In this document: positions 36,126 through 44,605 of the stretch, piece after piece
Layout of the letters: each line of letters begins with the position of its first letter
Numbering within the stretch: position 1 is the first letter of the stretch
Origin: Xanthomonas arboricola
GTDB lineage: Bacteria > Pseudomonadota > Gammaproteobacteria > Xanthomonadales > Xanthomonadaceae
DNA length: 60,087 nucleotides
Assembly (NCBI RefSeq): GCF_003353015.1
Contig: NZ_QREM01000001.1
Span: 622,158-682,244, forward strand
Direction of reading: 5' to 3'
The notes under the pieces: generated by a model
The model's database searches: none
What the model saw: only the letters and a program-made list of their open reading frames with translations
What the model was told of the DNA's origin: nothing
Position numbers and translations under genes: made by a program

Positions 36126-37334
36126 ATGACACATCCACATGACGTTCTGATCGTCGGCGGCGGCCTGGTCGGCTCCAGCCTGGCGATTGCACTGGACCGC
36201 ATCGGCCTGGATGTCGGGCTGGTGGAAGCCACCCCGGCCGGTACGCCGCCAGCGGTGTTCGACCAGCGCAACCTGAGTTTTGCCGCCGCCACCGTCAATG
36301 CGCTGGGCGTGCTGGGGGTGATGGCCAAGCTGCGCAGCGCCCCCGGCCCGATCCGGCGCATCCACGTCAGCCGCGCCGGCGACTTTGGCCGTGTGCAGCT
36401 GGACGCGGCCGATTACGGCCGCGACAGCTTCGGCCAGGTGGTGGTGGCGCGCGATTTCGGCGAGGCCTTGCAGGCGCGCCTGGACGAGCTGACCCGGCTG
36501 CGCCGCTATCGCCCGGCACGCTGCATCGGGGTCGAGCCGGTCCAGGACGGCATGCGCGCGTTGCGGATCGCCACCGATGACGGCGAGCAGCGCGTGCAGG
36601 CACGGCTGGTGGTCGGCGCCGACGGCACCCATAGTGCAGTACGCGAGTTGCTGCATATCGGCAGCGATGCGCACGACTTCCTGCAGACCCTGTTCGTGGC
36701 GCGGGTGCGCGCCTCCCGCCCACCGGATGGCACCGCGTGGGAGCGCTTCGGCGCGCAGGGGCCGACCGCGCTGCTGCCGCGCGGCGACCGCCACTACGGC
36801 GCGATCCACTGCGTGGCGCGCGCCGAGGCAGAGGCGGTGGCCGCGCTCGACGAAGCCGGCTGGCTGGCCCGGTTGCAGCGGGCGGCCGGATGGCGCGCCG
36901 GGCGTTTTGTCGCCAGCGGCGAACGCAGCGCATATCCGCTGGTGCAGGTGCTGGCCAATGCACTGGTCGCCGAGCGCGTGGTGCTGCTCGGCAACGCCGC
37001 GCAGACGCTGCACCCGATCGGCGCGCAGGGCTTCAACCTCGGCTTGCGCGATGCGCTGACGCTGGCCGAATTGATCGAGCACGATCGCAACGATGCCGGT
37101 GCAGGCGCGTTGCTGGCCGAGTACCTGGCGCGCCGACGCGTGGACCGCGAGCAGACCATCGGGTTCTCCAGCGGGCTGGCGCGGCTCACCGGCAACCCGG
37201 CGCCGTTGCTGCGGCCGTTGCGCAGCCTTGGCCTGCTCGCCACCTCGCAGGCGGCGCCGCTGCAGTCGATGCTGGTCGGCGGGGCGATGGGGTTCCGTGG
37301 CGATGTGCCGCAGCTGTGCAGGGGCGTCGCATGA
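36126..37334 (+). CDS. ubiH: UbiH-type 2-polyprenyl-6-methoxyphenol hydroxylase
   Basis: A 402-residue FAD monooxygenase of ubiquinone ring synthesis. The FAD-binding GxGxxG (VGGGLVGSSLA) is at the N-terminus, the GADGTHSAVR block in the middle and LLGNAAQTLHPIGAQGFNLG near the C-terminus. ATG 36126 starts the FAD fold; GTG 36120 is possible. It overlaps the next hydroxylase gene by 4 bases. The UbiH/UbiI/UbiF paralogues are hard to separate by eye, so the ring position is inferred from order. Confidence 0.85.
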   Translation: MTHPHDVLIVGGGLVGSSLAIALDRIGLDVGLVEATPAGTPPAVFDQRNLSFAAATVNALGVLGVMAKLRSAPGPIRRIHVSRAGDFGRVQLDAADYGRDSFGQVVVARDFGEALQARLDELTRLRRYRPARCIGVEPVQDGMRALRIATDDGEQRVQARLVVGADGTHSAVRELLHIGSDAHDFLQTLFVARVRASRPPDGTAWERFGAQGPTALLPRGDRHYGAIHCVARAEAEAVAALDEAGWLARLQRAAGWRAGRFVASGERSAYPLVQVLANALVAERVVLLGNAAQTLHPIGAQGFNLGLRDALTLAELIEHDRNDAGAGALLAEYLARRRVDREQTIGFSSGLARLTGNPAPLLRPLRSLGLLATSQAAPLQSMLVGGAMGFRGDVPQLCRGVA

Positions 37335-38512
37335 GCCGCCGTGGTAGCCGCGATGCGTTGATCGTCGGTGGCGGCGTGGTCGGGGCCGCCTGTGCGCTGG
37401 CCCTGGCCGATGCCGGCCTGAGCGTGGCCCTGATCGAAGGCCGCGAACCTGCGCGCTGGCGGGCCGACCAGCCCGATCTGCGCGTGTATGCCTTCGCGGC
37501 CGACAATGCCGCGCTGCTCGACAGCCTGGGCGTATGGGCCGCCGTGCGCGCTGCCCGGGTGCAGCCGTACCGGCGCATGCGGGTCTGGGATGCAGCCGGT
37601 GGCGGTGAACTGCGCTTTGACGCGGATACCCTGGGCCGCGAACAACTCGGTTGGATCGTCGAACACGCGGTGCTGGTCGATCGCCTGTGGGCGGCCGTGC
37701 ACGCGGCCGGCATCCAGGTGCATTGCCCGGCACGCGTGGTCGAGCTGGAACAGGATGCACACAGCGTGCGCCTGCGCCTGGACGATGGCAGCCGCCTGGA
37801 CGCAGCGATCGCCATCGCTGCCGATGGCGCCGCATCGACCTTGCGCGAGCTTGCCGGCCTGCCGGTGTCGCGGCACGCCTACGCGCAGCGCGGCGTGGTC
37901 GCCTTCGTGGAGACCGAACTACCGCATCAGGCCACCGCCTGGCAGCGCTTTCTGACCACCGGCCCGCTGGCATTCCTGCCGTTCGCCGATGGCCGCAGTT
38001 CGATCGTATGGACCCTGCCGGATGCCGAGGCCGAGCGCGTGCTGGCACTGGACGATGCCGGCTTCGCGCGCGAGCTGACCCAGGCCTTCGCGGCGCGGTT
38101 GGGGCAGGTGCGCGTGGTGTCTGCCCGCGCGGCGTTTCCGCTGCAGCGGCAACTGGTGGAGCAGTACGTCAGCGGTCGCGTGCTGACCCTGGGCGATGCC
38201 GCGCACGTGGTGCATCCGCTGGCCGGGCAGGGCGTCAACCTGGGCCTGCGCGATGTCGCTGCGTTGCGCGATGAGGTGCGCCATGCGCTGGCAAAACGCG
38301 CGGACTGGGCCGCCCCGCATCGGCTGCAGCGCTGGGCACGCACCCGCCGCAGCGAAAATACCGTGGCCGCCTATGGCTTCGATGCCATCAACACGGTGTT
38401 CTCCAACGACGAGATGCACCTGACCCTGTTGCGCGGGTCGGTGCTCGGGCTGGCCGGCAGGTTGCCGCCGCTGGTCGATGTGTTGTGGAAGCGCGCCTCC
38501 GGCAGCACATGA
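37331..38512 (+). CDS. ubiI: UbiI/VisC-type ubiquinone biosynthesis hydroxylase
   Basis: A 393-residue FAD monooxygenase, a paralogue of the preceding protein. VGGGVVGAACA, IAADGAASTLR and TLGDAAHVVHPLAGQGVNLG give the three flavin blocks. The ATG overlaps the ubiH stop (ATGA). The two are probably the C-hydroxylases acting at different ring positions. UbiF or UbiM activity cannot be excluded. Confidence 0.83.
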   Translation: MSRRGSRDALIVGGGVVGAACALALADAGLSVALIEGREPARWRADQPDLRVYAFAADNAALLDSLGVWAAVRAARVQPYRRMRVWDAAGGGELRFDADTLGREQLGWIVEHAVLVDRLWAAVHAAGIQVHCPARVVELEQDAHSVRLRLDDGSRLDAAIAIAADGAASTLRELAGLPVSRHAYAQRGVVAFVETELPHQATAWQRFLTTGPLAFLPFADGRSSIVWTLPDAEAERVLALDDAGFARELTQAFAARLGQVRVVSARAAFPLQRQLVEQYVSGRVLTLGDAAHVVHPLAGQGVNLGLRDVAALRDEVRHALAKRADWAAPHRLQRWARTRRSENTVAAYGFDAINTVFSNDEMHLTLLRGSVLGLAGRLPPLVDVLWKRASGST

Positions 38513-38549
38513 GCGGCCAGCCGGCCGAGGCGAATGGCGTCGGTCGTCT

Positions 38550-38573
38550 TTGTATGCTTATACGCTTATAGCG
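38550..38573 (+). promoter_or_regulatory. AT-rich block with direct GCTTATA repeats before the hydrolase gene
   Basis: TTGTATGCTTATACGCTTAT contains GCTTATA at 38556-38562 and again at 38564-38570, 8 bases apart. In this GC-rich setting such a block is a likely promoter or operator. No clear -35/-10 pair with correct spacing can be fixed. Confidence 0.3.
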
Positions 38574-38625
38574 CAGGCAGCATGTTCCATACGACGGGCG
38601 CCGCCGGCGTGGCTACAGTCGAGCC

Positions 38626-39348
38626 ATGTCATCGTCCGCCATCCGTTCGTCCAGTCCCGACCTGCTGCTGCTCTGCGGCCTGCTCTGCGACGCCACCATC
38701 TGGCAGCCGCAGCGCCAGGCGCTGAGCGATCTGGCCGAGGTGCAGGTGCTGGACTTCGCCGGCTTCGACAGCATCGTGCAGATGGCCGCGCACGTGCTGG
38801 CCGTGGCCCCGCCACAGTTCGCAGTGGCCGGCCATTCGATGGGCGGGCGGGTGGCGCTGGAGATCATGCGCCAGGCACCGCAACGCGTGCAGCGCCTGGC
38901 CCTGCTGGACACCGGCATTGCGCCACGCCGCGACGGCGAGCGTGCGCAGCGCGCGGCACTGGTGCAGCTCGCCCACGCGCAAGGCATGCAGGCGCTCGCA
39001 CGGCAATGGCTGCCACCGATGCTGCATCCGGACCGGCACGACGATGCCGCGCTGATGAACCCGTTGATCGCGATGGTGCAGCGGCACAGCGTGCAGACCT
39101 ATGCCGGGCAGATCCACGCGTTGCTGGAGCGCCCCGACGCCACGCCGGTGCTGGCGCAGATCCGCTGCCCGACCCTGCTGGGTGTCGGCCGGCAGGACGC
39201 CTGGAGTCCCCTGGCGCAGCACCGGCAGATGGCGCAGCAGATCCCGCATGCGCGGCTGGTGGTCTTCGAAAACAGCGGGCATATGGCGCCGCTGGAAGCG
39301 CCCGCGGCCGTCAGCGCGGCACTGCGCGACTGGCTGCAGGACGGGTGA
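38626..39348 (+). CDS. Alpha/beta-fold hydrolase
   Basis: A 240-residue hydrolase with the nucleophile elbow GHSMGGRVA, an Asp in VGRQDAWSPL and the terminal His in ENSGHMAPLEAP. The fold is that of small carboxylesterases and C-C hydrolases. It heads a plus-strand group with an NTF2-like protein and an outer-membrane channel next to ring-cleavage genes. An esterase acting on aromatic esters is a reasonable guess, but the sequence alone does not show this. Confidence 0.75.
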   Translation: MSSSAIRSSSPDLLLLCGLLCDATIWQPQRQALSDLAEVQVLDFAGFDSIVQMAAHVLAVAPPQFAVAGHSMGGRVALEIMRQAPQRVQRLALLDTGIAPRRDGERAQRAALVQLAHAQGMQALARQWLPPMLHPDRHDDAALMNPLIAMVQRHSVQTYAGQIHALLERPDATPVLAQIRCPTLLGVGRQDAWSPLAQHRQMAQQIPHARLVVFENSGHMAPLEAPAAVSAALRDWLQDG

Positions 39349-39434
39349 TGGCGATCCGGTCCGGCTGGCGGCGGGTGCGCTGTCGTCGTTGACCACAGTT
39401 TGTCGGTTTTCCAGTAACGCGCCGAGGAGGCTGC

Positions 39435-39866
39435 ATGCACGACGATGCATCGATCATCATTGCCTGCGAGCAGGTGATCCGCCAATTCGCAGTGCTCAAC
39501 GATCGGCATGACCACGACGGCCTCGCCGCATTGTTCACTGCCGACGGCGTGTTCGCCCGCCCCAGTGCGCCGGAGGTGCCGGTGCAGGGGCGCGAGGCGA
39601 TCGTGCAATCGTTCCGCACGCGTGCGCCGCGCACGACCTGTCATCTGATGCTCAACACCTGGGTCAGCGTGCAGTCGCCGACCCTGGCGCACGCGCACAG
39701 CAAGGTGCTGCTCTACATCGCCGCGGACACCGCGACGGCGCCACCGTGGACGGCGCAATCGCCGGCCTTGCTCGGCAGTTTCGACGACGTGCTGGTGCTG
39801 GAGCAGGGACGCTGGCTGTTCAAGCAGCGGCTCGGCGCCCTGCTGATGCGCATCGGCACGGACTGA
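39435..39866 (+). CDS. SnoaL/NTF2-like protein
   Basis: A 143-residue single-domain protein of the SnoaL_4 type: VIRQFAVLNDRHDHDGLAALFTADGVF (in pieces) then a beta-sheet core ending VLEQGRWLFKQRLG. Relatives are small isomerases, hydratases or the beta subunits of ring-hydroxylating oxygenases. No alpha oxygenase gene is adjacent, so a separate catalytic or binding role is more likely. It lies between the hydrolase gene (86-base gap) and the channel gene (124-base gap). Confidence 0.65.
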   Translation: MHDDASIIIACEQVIRQFAVLNDRHDHDGLAALFTADGVFARPSAPEVPVQGREAIVQSFRTRAPRTTCHLMLNTWVSVQSPTLAHAHSKVLLYIAADTATAPPWTAQSPALLGSFDDVLVLEQGRWLFKQRLGALLMRIGTD

Positions 39867-39990
39867 CCGACGGCCTCGAATCCGTTTGCCTACGCAGCGC
39901 TGGCGCCGCTGCCGCTGCGTACTGCAGGACCGCTTTTCTCCCCCACGTCGCGCCCGCAGTCATCCATCCATCGCACTGGAGAATCGCCTA

Positions 39991-41025
39991 GTGGAACGCG
40001 TGAGTTCATCTGTCCGTCGTGCTGTTGCATCGCCGCGCCTGTCGTCGCACCGGCATCGTGTCCTGACCCTGCTCGCGCTGCTGGGTGCCGGCCTGCCCGT
40101 TGCGGCATCGGCACAGGCAGTGCCGGAAACCGCGGCACCGCCGCAGGGTATCAATGTGGGCGGGACGAGTTTTCTGGATGGCTTCGGCTCGTCGACGCCG
40201 GGCTGGACGGTGATCGAATACCTGCGCCACTACGACTTCGACGCGATCAAGAACGCACGTGGCGACGATGCGGCCGCCTTCCGCGATCCCAAGGTCGGTG
40301 TCAGCGTCCTGCTGACCCAGTTGATCTACGTCACCCCCTATCGCTGGAAGAATGCGTCGCTGAGCCTCAATACGATCGTGCCGCTGGTCAACTACGACAC
40401 GTCCTTCGCTGCGGACAGCCCGGTGGAGTTGCGCAGCAACGGCTTCGGGGTGGGTGACATCTCCTTCGGGCCGGCGCTGCAGTTCGACCCGGTGATGCGC
40501 AACGGGCGCGTGCTGTTCTTCCAGCGGTTCGCGATCGATGCGTTCGCTCCGGTGGGCAAGTTCGATCGCGACGTCGCGATCAACCAGAGCGCCGGATTCT
40601 GGTCGGTGGCGCCGCATTGGGCGTTTACCGTGCAACCCAGCGACAACTGGGAGATCAGCGCACGGATCAACTATCTCTACAATTTCCGCTCCGATCGCGC
40701 CGGCGGCGTGCCGCCGATCCCGGGATTCCGTTTTCGCAATGGACAGGCCGGCGACCTGGTGTGGGTCAATCTGGCCAGTTCGCTGAAGGTCAACGAACAA
40801 CTGCGCCTGGGCATCAACGGGTATTACCTGCAGCAGCTGAAGGACAACCGCACCAACGGGCAGCGTGTGCCGGACAGCAAACGCATGCAGCTCTATCTCG
40901 GCCCGGGCCTGTCCTGGCGGCTGGATGGCAAAAACCTGCTGAATTTCAACGTCTACCTGCCGGTGGAAGTGAAGAACTCGGTGGCCGGCACCAGCGTCAA
41001 CCTGATGTTCGTGCACTCCCTCTAG
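39991..41025 (+). CDS. Outer-membrane channel, phenol-degradation MetA family
   Basis: A 344-residue protein: basic N-terminus, signal peptide ending LPVAASAQA, then an amphipathic beta-strand pattern with many aromatic residues and a C-terminal strand ending NLMFVHSL. It resembles the Phenol_MetA_deg family linked to uptake of aromatics. The start is GTG 39991, preceded by TGGAGA; an ATG at 39886 would only add residues before the signal. It converges on the gntR gene and probably lets aromatic substrates for the ring-cleavage genes pass the outer membrane. Confidence 0.7.
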   Translation: MERVSSSVRRAVASPRLSSHRHRVLTLLALLGAGLPVAASAQAVPETAAPPQGINVGGTSFLDGFGSSTPGWTVIEYLRHYDFDAIKNARGDDAAAFRDPKVGVSVLLTQLIYVTPYRWKNASLSLNTIVPLVNYDTSFAADSPVELRSNGFGVGDISFGPALQFDPVMRNGRVLFFQRFAIDAFAPVGKFDRDVAINQSAGFWSVAPHWAFTVQPSDNWEISARINYLYNFRSDRAGGVPPIPGFRFRNGQAGDLVWVNLASSLKVNEQLRLGINGYYLQQLKDNRTNGQRVPDSKRMQLYLGPGLSWRLDGKNLLNFNVYLPVEVKNSVAGTSVNLMFVHSL

Positions 41026-41107
41026 GCGGCAAAACGCGCCCGCATCCGCAGCACGCGCGCTGACATGCCTGCGTGCGCGCTGCGGAGGGCGGCCGCACGC
41101 GATGCAG

Positions 41108-41132
41108 GCAAGGCCGGGTTGCCCGGCCTTGC
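41108..41132. terminator. Hairpin between convergent channel and gntR genes
   Basis: GCAAGGCCGGG, loop TTG, CCCGGCCTTGC form a perfect 11-bp stem at 41108-41132. It lies between two convergent stops and can serve both directions, although no long T-run follows. Confidence 0.6.
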
Positions 41133-41176
41133 GGCGGACGCTGCGCGGCGTCAACCGCGCCCGGCAAGCGTGCGCG

Positions 41177-41851
41177 TCAGATGCCCATGCTGTGGCGTTG
41201 GGTATTGGCGTGTTCGCGGAACAACAGCTCCGCGCGCGCGCCATCGCGTTGCTCGATCGCCGAGACGATGGCGCCGTGCTGCCGATGGCCGTAGTACAGA
41301 TCGTCGTAGGCCAGCGTGGGCGAGCGCTGGCCGAAGACCACGTGGACCGGGCTGACGAAGGGCACCAGGGTGCAGCGGTCCACGGTCTCGGTCAGGATCG
41401 GCTTGTTGGCGGCCACCACGATGGCGCGGTGGAAGCGGGCATTCATCGCGCCATAGGCCTGTTCGTCGTCGGCAGTCAGGCTGCGCGTGGCCAGGATCCG
41501 GTCGCCCTCGTCGAGACAGGCGTGCAGGGTGTCCAGCAGCGCGGCGGAGGCGCCCTGTTCGGCGACGGTGCGTGCGGCCATGCCTTCCATCAGGGCACGC
41601 ACCGCCAGTGCGTCCAGGCTTTCCTGCTGGCTGAAACGGCGCACCGCATAGCCGCGGTTGCCTGCCTGCACCAGCAGGCCTTCCTGGCACAGCGCCGGCA
41701 GCGCCTGCCGGACGGGAGTGCGCGAGATGGCCAGTCGCTCGGCCAGCGCGGCCTCGGTGATGCGTTCACCGGGGGCGAAGGTGCCGCACAGGATCAGTTC
41801 GCGTAGCTGCTGGACCGCTTGCAATCGGTGGTTGTTCGCCATTGGCTCCAT
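41177..41851 (-). CDS. GntR-family (FCD/VanR-type) transcriptional regulator
   Basis: A 224-residue regulator. The winged helix-turn-helix is at the N-terminus (ITEAALAERLAISRTPVRQAL), and a helical FCD ligand-binding domain fills the rest (EGMAARTVAEQG; NARFHRAIVVAANK, with the metal-binding His). It is divergent from the ligB-ligA genes, and two inverted repeats of VanR type lie between them. Repression relieved by an aromatic acid is the likely mode. ATG 41851 or 41842 may be the start. Confidence 0.82.
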   Translation of the reverse strand: MEPMANNHRLQAVQQLRELILCGTFAPGERITEAALAERLAISRTPVRQALPALCQEGLLVQAGNRGYAVRRFSQQESLDALAVRALMEGMAARTVAEQGASAALLDTLHACLDEGDRILATRSLTADDEQAYGAMNARFHRAIVVAANKPILTETVDRCTLVPFVSPVHVVFGQRSPTLAYDDLYYGHRQHGAIVSAIEQRDGARAELLFREHANTQRHSMGI

Positions 41852-41945
41852 TCTCTCGCGCCGGACTGCAGCGCACGTTCCTTCGAAGGGGAAAACTCGC
41901 ACTACCGGTATAAAAACCTTGCAGATCAGATCGCTTGGTGGCACT

Positions 41946-41956
41946 TTGGATCCCAA
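41946..41956. promoter_or_regulatory. Candidate GntR operator 1
   Basis: TTGGATCCCAA, with TTGG/CCAA arms around ATC. It is close to the ATTGGATCCAAT operator known for VanR repressors. It lies in the gntR-ligB intergenic region. Confidence 0.5.
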
Positions 41957-41996
41957 GGATACCGTTTTGGCGGTCCGGAGTGGTCAATCGGCGTTG

Positions 41997-42007
41997 TTGG
42001 GATCCCA
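41997..42007. promoter_or_regulatory. Candidate GntR operator 2
   Basis: TTGGGATCCCA contains the perfect palindrome TGGGATCCCA. Its centre is about 51 bases (near five helical turns) from operator 1, and it lies about 80 bases before ligB. Confidence 0.5.
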
Positions 42008-42085
42008 TGGCGGGTCGGATTCGACTCAATCAATGATGCGCAATCGGTCACTGCCGGTGGCCGGCACGTATCGCAGGAGGGCAGC

Positions 42086-42982
42086 ATGGCAAGCATCATC
42101 GGCGGCATCGGAACCTCGCACGTTCCCACCATCGGGGTGGCCTACGACAAGGGCAAGCAGCAGGATCCCTTGTGGAAACCGTTGTTCGACGGCTACACGC
42201 CGGTCGCTGCCTGGTTGGCCGAGCAGCAGGCAGACGTGCTGGTGTTCTTCTACAACGACCATTGCACGACGTTTTTCTTCGACCTGTACCCGACCTTCGC
42301 CCTGGGCATCGGCGAGCGCTTCCCGGTGGCCGATGAGGGCGCAGGGCTGCGCAATCTGCCGCCGATCCGCGGCGATGTGCAGCTGCAGGCGCATATCGCC
42401 GAGTGCCTGGTCAACGACGAATTCGATCTGACTGTCTTTCAGGACAAGCCGATCGACCATGGCTGCGCGGCGCCGCTGCCGCTGCTGTGGCCGCACGTGC
42501 CGGACTGGCCGGGCACGGTGGTGCCGATCGCGATCAACGTGCTGCAGTACCCGCTGCCGACCGCGCGCCGCTGCTACCGCCTGGGCCAGGCGGTGCGGCG
42601 GGCAATCGAATCCTATCCGGAAGATCTCAAGGTGGTGGTGGTGGGCACCGGCGGGCTGTCGCATCAGATCCACGGCGAGCGCACCGGCTTCAACAACACC
42701 GAGTGGGACATGGAATTTCTGGACCGCTTCCAGCATGCGCCGGAAACGCTGACCGATCTCACCCACACCGACTACGTGCGCCTGGGCGGTGCCGAGAGCG
42801 TGGAGCAGATCATGTGGCTGGCGATGCGTGGCGCGCTGGGCGGGCCGATCCGCAAGCTGCACCAGAACTACTACCTGATGACCACCACCGCGATGACGGT
42901 GGTGCTGTACGAGCCCGGCGTCGAAGCCGCTGACGCACCGTCTTCGGCGCAGTTGCTCGCGCACACCGCGAACGCGGCATGA
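42086..42982 (+). CDS. ligB: Extradiol ring-cleavage dioxygenase, LigB/gallate dioxygenase type
   Basis: A 298-residue class III extradiol dioxygenase, the catalytic beta subunit of protocatechuate 4,5-dioxygenase or gallate dioxygenase. Iron ligands His12 (GTSHVP) and His59 (NDHCTTFF) are visible, as are GTGGLSHQIHGERTG with the catalytic His and later Glu residues. ATG 42086 follows AGGAGG. The small alpha-type subunit is encoded 10 bases downstream. It would open the ring of protocatechuate, gallate or 3-O-methylgallate; the substrate cannot be fixed from sequence alone. Confidence 0.85.
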   Translation: MASIIGGIGTSHVPTIGVAYDKGKQQDPLWKPLFDGYTPVAAWLAEQQADVLVFFYNDHCTTFFFDLYPTFALGIGERFPVADEGAGLRNLPPIRGDVQLQAHIAECLVNDEFDLTVFQDKPIDHGCAAPLPLLWPHVPDWPGTVVPIAINVLQYPLPTARRCYRLGQAVRRAIESYPEDLKVVVVGTGGLSHQIHGERTGFNNTEWDMEFLDRFQHAPETLTDLTHTDYVRLGGAESVEQIMWLAMRGALGGPIRKLHQNYYLMTTTAMTVVLYEPGVEAADAPSSAQLLAHTANAA

Positions 42983-42992
42983 GGGCCGGCCT

Positions 42993-43352
42993 ATGAATCC
43001 GCAAGTACAGGGCATGGACCAGATCGGCGGCACTTACCTGTTCGATCTGCGCACCAGCAACCGCGCGTTGCGCATCAATCGATTCTTCTGGCATATGATC
43101 CGCGCCCCGTGGCGCGATCGCTTTCTTGAGGATTCCGAAACCCTGATGCAGGACGCCGGCCTCACCGAGCACGAAAAGGCGCTGATCCGTGCACGCGACT
43201 GGCTCGGCCTGGTGCAGTACGGCGCCAACTTCTTCGTGATCGAAAAATTCGCCCGTGTGGTGCGCATGACCAATCTGCAGGTCTACGCCATCATGCGTGG
43301 CGAGTCCTTCGAAGACTTCATGCAGACCCGGCGTGTGCCCGATGCACGCTGA
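42993..43352 (+). CDS. ligA: Protocatechuate 4,5-dioxygenase alpha subunit (LigA type)
   Basis: A 119-residue small subunit. The blocks LTEHEKALIRARDWLGLVQYGANFF and VVRMTNLQVYAIMRGESFEDFMQTR, given in part here, are typical of LigA, which covers the active site of LigB. Length matches the family. It is co-transcribed with ligB and followed 64 bases later by a LysR-type gene. Confidence 0.88.
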   Translation: MNPQVQGMDQIGGTYLFDLRTSNRALRINRFFWHMIRAPWRDRFLEDSETLMQDAGLTEHEKALIRARDWLGLVQYGANFFVIEKFARVVRMTNLQVYAIMRGESFEDFMQTRRVPDAR

Positions 43353-43416
43353 TCTGCGGGCGGCGGCCAGGTGCCGTGCCGCCGCATTACCCGACTTCCC
43401 AACCTAAGGTCCCCCC

Positions 43417-44418
43417 ATGACCATGTCCTCCGTGTTCTTCGAACACCGCATCAAGGTCCGCCATCTACGTGTCATCGAGGCGCTGGACCGGCAGAAAAGC
43501 CTGCTCCGCGCCTCACGCGTCCTGAACGTCACCCAGCCCGCATTGACGCGTGCCCTGCAGGAGATCGAAGAGATCGTCGGCGCGCCGCTGTTCGAGCGCC
43601 ACTCGCGCGGCGTGCGTCCCAACGCGATGGGCGAGGTGCTGGTGCAGACCGCGCACGTGGTGCTCGGCCAGTTGCGCCGCGCGCAGGACACCTTCGAGGG
43701 GCTGCTGCAGGACGACGCGCTCACCATCACCGTGGGCGCGCTGCCGGTCGCCGCCAGCGGCCTGTTGCCGGCCGTACTGGCTGCGTTGTATCGCGCCGAG
43801 CCCACGCTGCGGGTGCGCCTGCTGCACGGGCGCACCGACGAGCTGCTGCCCAAGCTGGCCGGCAACGAGATCGACCTGGTGGTGGGCCGGCTGTATCCGC
43901 TGGCCCGCTACGACGCATTGATCCGCAAGGTGCTGTACCAGGATCCGATCGCGCTGGTGGCGCGCAGCGACCACCCCCTGTTCGCCAACGGCCAGGTGCG
44001 CATCGGCGAAGCCGCTGCGTATCGCCAGGTGCTGCCGACGCTGAGCCAGCATGTGGAGCGCGACGTGGCGCAGGTGATGCGCGAGCACGGGCTGGCCACG
44101 CGCGATCAGTTGCGTTCCAGTTCGGCCAGCTTTACCCGCGAGATCCTGCTCGGCACCGACAGCATCGCGGTGATGCCCAGCATGATGGTGGCCGGGGATA
44201 TCGCACGTGGCGAGCTGCGTGCCTTCCAGTTGCAACAGCCGTCGCAGGCGCGCGCAGGCGGGGTGATCTATCGCGATGGCAGTGCCATCCACAAGCCCGG
44301 CGTGCGCCTGCTGATGCGCGAGCTGGAACACCAGTTGGCGGTCATGGCCGAGCAGGGGGCGGTCTGGGTGGACGACCAGATCGGCGAGGACGACCTGTTG
44401 CTGGACGAGTCGGCCTGA
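43417..44418 (+). CDS. LysR-family regulator (PcaQ/GalR-like)
   Basis: A 333-residue regulator with the N-terminal LysR winged helix (SLLRASRVLNVTQPALTRAL; LFERHSRGVRPNAMG) and a periplasmic-binding-protein-like effector domain. It resembles PcaQ/GbpR-type regulators of aromatic catabolism. Position just after ligB-ligA on the same strand suggests control of these genes or of the remaining ring-fission pathway. Effector unknown. Confidence 0.82.
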   Translation: MTMSSVFFEHRIKVRHLRVIEALDRQKSLLRASRVLNVTQPALTRALQEIEEIVGAPLFERHSRGVRPNAMGEVLVQTAHVVLGQLRRAQDTFEGLLQDDALTITVGALPVAASGLLPAVLAALYRAEPTLRVRLLHGRTDELLPKLAGNEIDLVVGRLYPLARYDALIRKVLYQDPIALVARSDHPLFANGQVRIGEAAAYRQVLPTLSQHVERDVAQVMREHGLATRDQLRSSSASFTREILLGTDSIAVMPSMMVAGDIARGELRAFQLQQPSQARAGGVIYRDGSAIHKPGVRLLMRELEHQLAVMAEQGAVWVDDQIGEDDLLLDESA

Positions 44419-44490
44419 TCGATTGAGCACGGCATGCGCGGCGCACGCCGCTGCCGTGGGTGTCGCAGAAGTACTGAAGTGAGGCATGTA

Positions 44491-44520
44491 CACAACGGGC
44501 AGCGCAGGCTGCCCGTTGTG
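44491..44520. terminator. Bidirectional hairpin terminator
   Basis: CACAACGGGCAGC, loop GCAG, GCTGCCCGTTGTG: a perfect 13-bp stem between the convergent lysR and CoA-ligase genes. There is no pronounced T-run, but the placement is that of a shared terminator. Confidence 0.65.
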
Positions 44521-44605
44521 CTGTCTGGCATCGACGCTGCCATGCCTGCGCAGCGGAGCTGCGGGTCGCTGCCAGATGCGCACCGCACAAGCGGGGCGGC
44601 ATGCG

